A DNA stretch of 5,973 nucleotides from Thermoleophilaceae bacterium (GTDB lineage Bacteria > Actinomycetota > Thermoleophilia > Solirubrobacterales > Thermoleophilaceae). Shown here piece after piece: positions 5,118 to 5,973 of this stretch. The stretch spans positions 1 to 5,973 of the forward strand of contig JACCUO010000063.1 of NCBI GenBank assembly GCA_013811765.1. The letters run 5' to 3'. The position numbers and the translations under genes were made by a program. Positions within the stretch are counted from its first letter, which is position 1. Each line of letters opens with the position of its first letter. The notes beneath the pieces are model-generated. The model worked only from the letters and a program-made list of their open reading frames with translations. It made no database searches and was not told the DNA's origin.

Positions 5118-5129
5118 CGCCCCGGGCGG
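5117..5129. terminator. Possible terminator hairpin CCGCCCCGGGCGG
   Basis: A palindrome with 6-bp all-G+C arms around a single C directly follows the tandem repeat. The stem would have to open at the centre to make a loop, and no U-tract follows. Together with the two preceding stem-loops it could stop transcripts from the 92-residue gene. The evidence is positional only. Confidence 0.3.
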
Positions 5130-5154
5130 CACGCGGCGGCGCCGGGGCTGCTGC

Positions 5155-5160
5155 CAAGAT
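5155..5160 (+). promoter_or_regulatory. Putative -10 box CAAGAT of xseA
   Basis: CAAGAT departs from TANNNT at its first base but ends exactly 7 nt before the ATG at 5168, the usual spacing for a leaderless transcript. No Shine-Dalgarno precedes the ATG. It is a weak match on its own, supported by similar arrangements at the other plus-strand genes. Confidence 0.3.
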
Positions 5161-5167
5161 CGTCCGG

Positions 5168-5973
5168 ATGGAAGACTCCCGCCCCCACGCCGACCGCCCC
5201 GCGGGGATCGATGGCAGCGCCTTCAAAGGCCCCTTTCCCGTAGGGGAGTACGCCGAGGCACTGCGTTCCCGCCTGCGGGAGATGGCGCGCGTTCAGGTGT
5301 TCGGCGAGGTGTCGAACCTGGGCATCCGTCCCAAGGCGGTCTACTTCGAGCTGCGCGATCCCCGCGGGGCCCTGCCCTGCTCCATGTGGCGCGACGACTA
5401 CGACCGAGCCGGTGTCGAGCTCGAGAACGGCGCCCAGGTGGTGCTCGCGGGCGGCTGTGACTACTACCCCGGCAGCGCCACCTCGTCGCCATCGTTCTCC
5501 TTCCGCGCCACCGCGGTGCGCCTCGCAGGCGAGGGAGAGCTGCTCGCCCAGATCGAGCGGCTGCGGCGAAGGCTCGACGCCGAGGGCCTGTTCCTTCCGC
5601 AGCGATCCCTACCGCGCGCGGCCCTTCCCCGCTCGATTGGCGTCGTCACGGGGGAGGGCGGCAAGGCGCGCGACGACGTGCTCGCGGGGCTGCGCCGCCG
5701 CGGCTGGATGGGCCGTCTGGTCTGGGCCTTCGTTCCGGTGCAGGACCGTCGGGCGGCCCCTCGCATCGCACGCGCACTCCAGGACCTCGCCGCAGTCGGG
5801 GGGGTCGACGTGATCATCGTGGCTCGCGGGGGCGGCTCTGTGATGGACCTGATGGCGTTCTCGGATGAGACCCTCTGCCGCACCGTCGCGCTGCTCGCAG
5901 TGCCGGTGATCGCCTCTGTGGGCCACCACACCGACCGCACCCTGATCGATGACGTCGCGGCGGTCAGCTGCTC
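5168..5973 (+). CDS. xseA: Exodeoxyribonuclease VII large subunit, partial (3' end outside window)
   Basis: The gene is open at the right edge; 268 full codons are visible. XseA with the small subunit XseB forms exonuclease VII, which degrades single-stranded DNA from both ends. Residues about 20-120 are the OB-fold DNA-binding domain (FPVGEYAEALRSRLREMARV, then FGEVSNLGIRPKAVYFELRD). The catalytic domain begins at SIGVVTGEGGKARDDVL. By alignment from memory with E. coli XseA, the essential residues are kept as Asp170, Arg220 (ARGGGS), His253 and Asp256 (VGHHTD), with a constant offset of 15. Flanking motif positions differ: RGGGSVMDL has Met where Glu is usual, VGHHTD has His for Glu, and IDDVAA replaces ADFVAD. 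The ATG at 5168 fits the N-terminal domain and has no Shine-Dalgarno. The C-terminal coiled-coil and any xseB lie beyond the window. Confidence 0.9.
   Translation, partial: MEDSRPHADRPAGIDGSAFKGPFPVGEYAEALRSRLREMARVQVFGEVSNLGIRPKAVYFELRDPRGALPCSMWRDDYDRAGVELENGAQVVLAGGCDYYPGSATSSPSFSFRATAVRLAGEGELLAQIERLRRRLDAEGLFLPQRSLPRAALPRSIGVVTGEGGKARDDVLAGLRRRGWMGRLVWAFVPVQDRRAAPRIARALQDLAAVGGVDVIIVARGGGSVMDLMAFSDETLCRTVALLAVPVIASVGHHTDRTLIDDVAAVSC

Noticed and set aside
4010..5188. Long minus-strand open frame (392 codons) opposite the CWB2 lipoprotein and the 92-residue gene
   Set aside because: It overlaps two better-supported genes, has no family-like motifs, and is the kind of open antisense frame expected in G+C-rich coding DNA.

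Overview
This is a G+C-rich window with tightly packed genes on both strands. Its gene content suggests a high-G+C Actinomycetota, plausibly a Thermoleophilia/Solirubrobacterales-type organism. The grounds are a PspA of the 'RMSTV.KA.ISK.LDRAEDP' type, a lipobox-bearing protein with cell-wall-binding type 2 repeats, a caa3-type CtaG, a divergent XseA, and plus-strand genes that begin without a Shine-Dalgarno sequence just after a TANNNT-like -10 box. The taxonomy is inference; no rRNA or other marker gene is present.

Layout, left to right. At the left edge, on the minus strand, lie the first 26 codons of a PspA/IM30-family membrane-stress protein. It is divergent from a hotdog-fold acyl-CoA thioesterase (144-650, +), and the two share a 63-bp promoter region with overlapping -10 boxes on opposite strands. 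A perfect 13-bp stem-loop (673-709) separates the thioesterase from a convergent minus-strand cluster. Read from its promoter end, that cluster is an acyl-CoA dehydrogenase (3431-2112), a caa3_CtaG-type seven-helix membrane protein (2079-1255) and an NTF2-like lipoprotein (1258-743). The first gap is 32 bp and the last two genes overlap by 4 bp, so they are probably one transcript.

The divergent region 3432-3607 carries a minus-strand -10 box (TACAAT) followed by two palindromes, TTGACTGACCAGTCAA and TGACCGGTCA. This looks like a TetR-type operator set controlling the acyl-CoA dehydrogenase cluster. To the right, on the plus strand, are a three-repeat cell-wall-binding (CWB2-like) lipoprotein (3608-4771), a 92-residue protein of unknown function (4799-5077), a short region with a 20-bp tandem repeat and three potential hairpins, and the N-terminal two-thirds or so of the exonuclease VII large subunit, xseA (5168 to the right edge).

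Functionally, the window mixes fatty-acid/acyl-CoA metabolism (thioesterase, dehydrogenase), envelope functions (PspA, CtaG, two lipoproteins) and DNA metabolism (XseA). I do not see a defence system, mobile element, CRISPR array or RNA gene. The most interesting points are the operator pair, the unusual dehydrogenase-CtaG-lipoprotein cluster, the recurrent leaderless-type starts, and substitutions in otherwise invariant XseA motifs.
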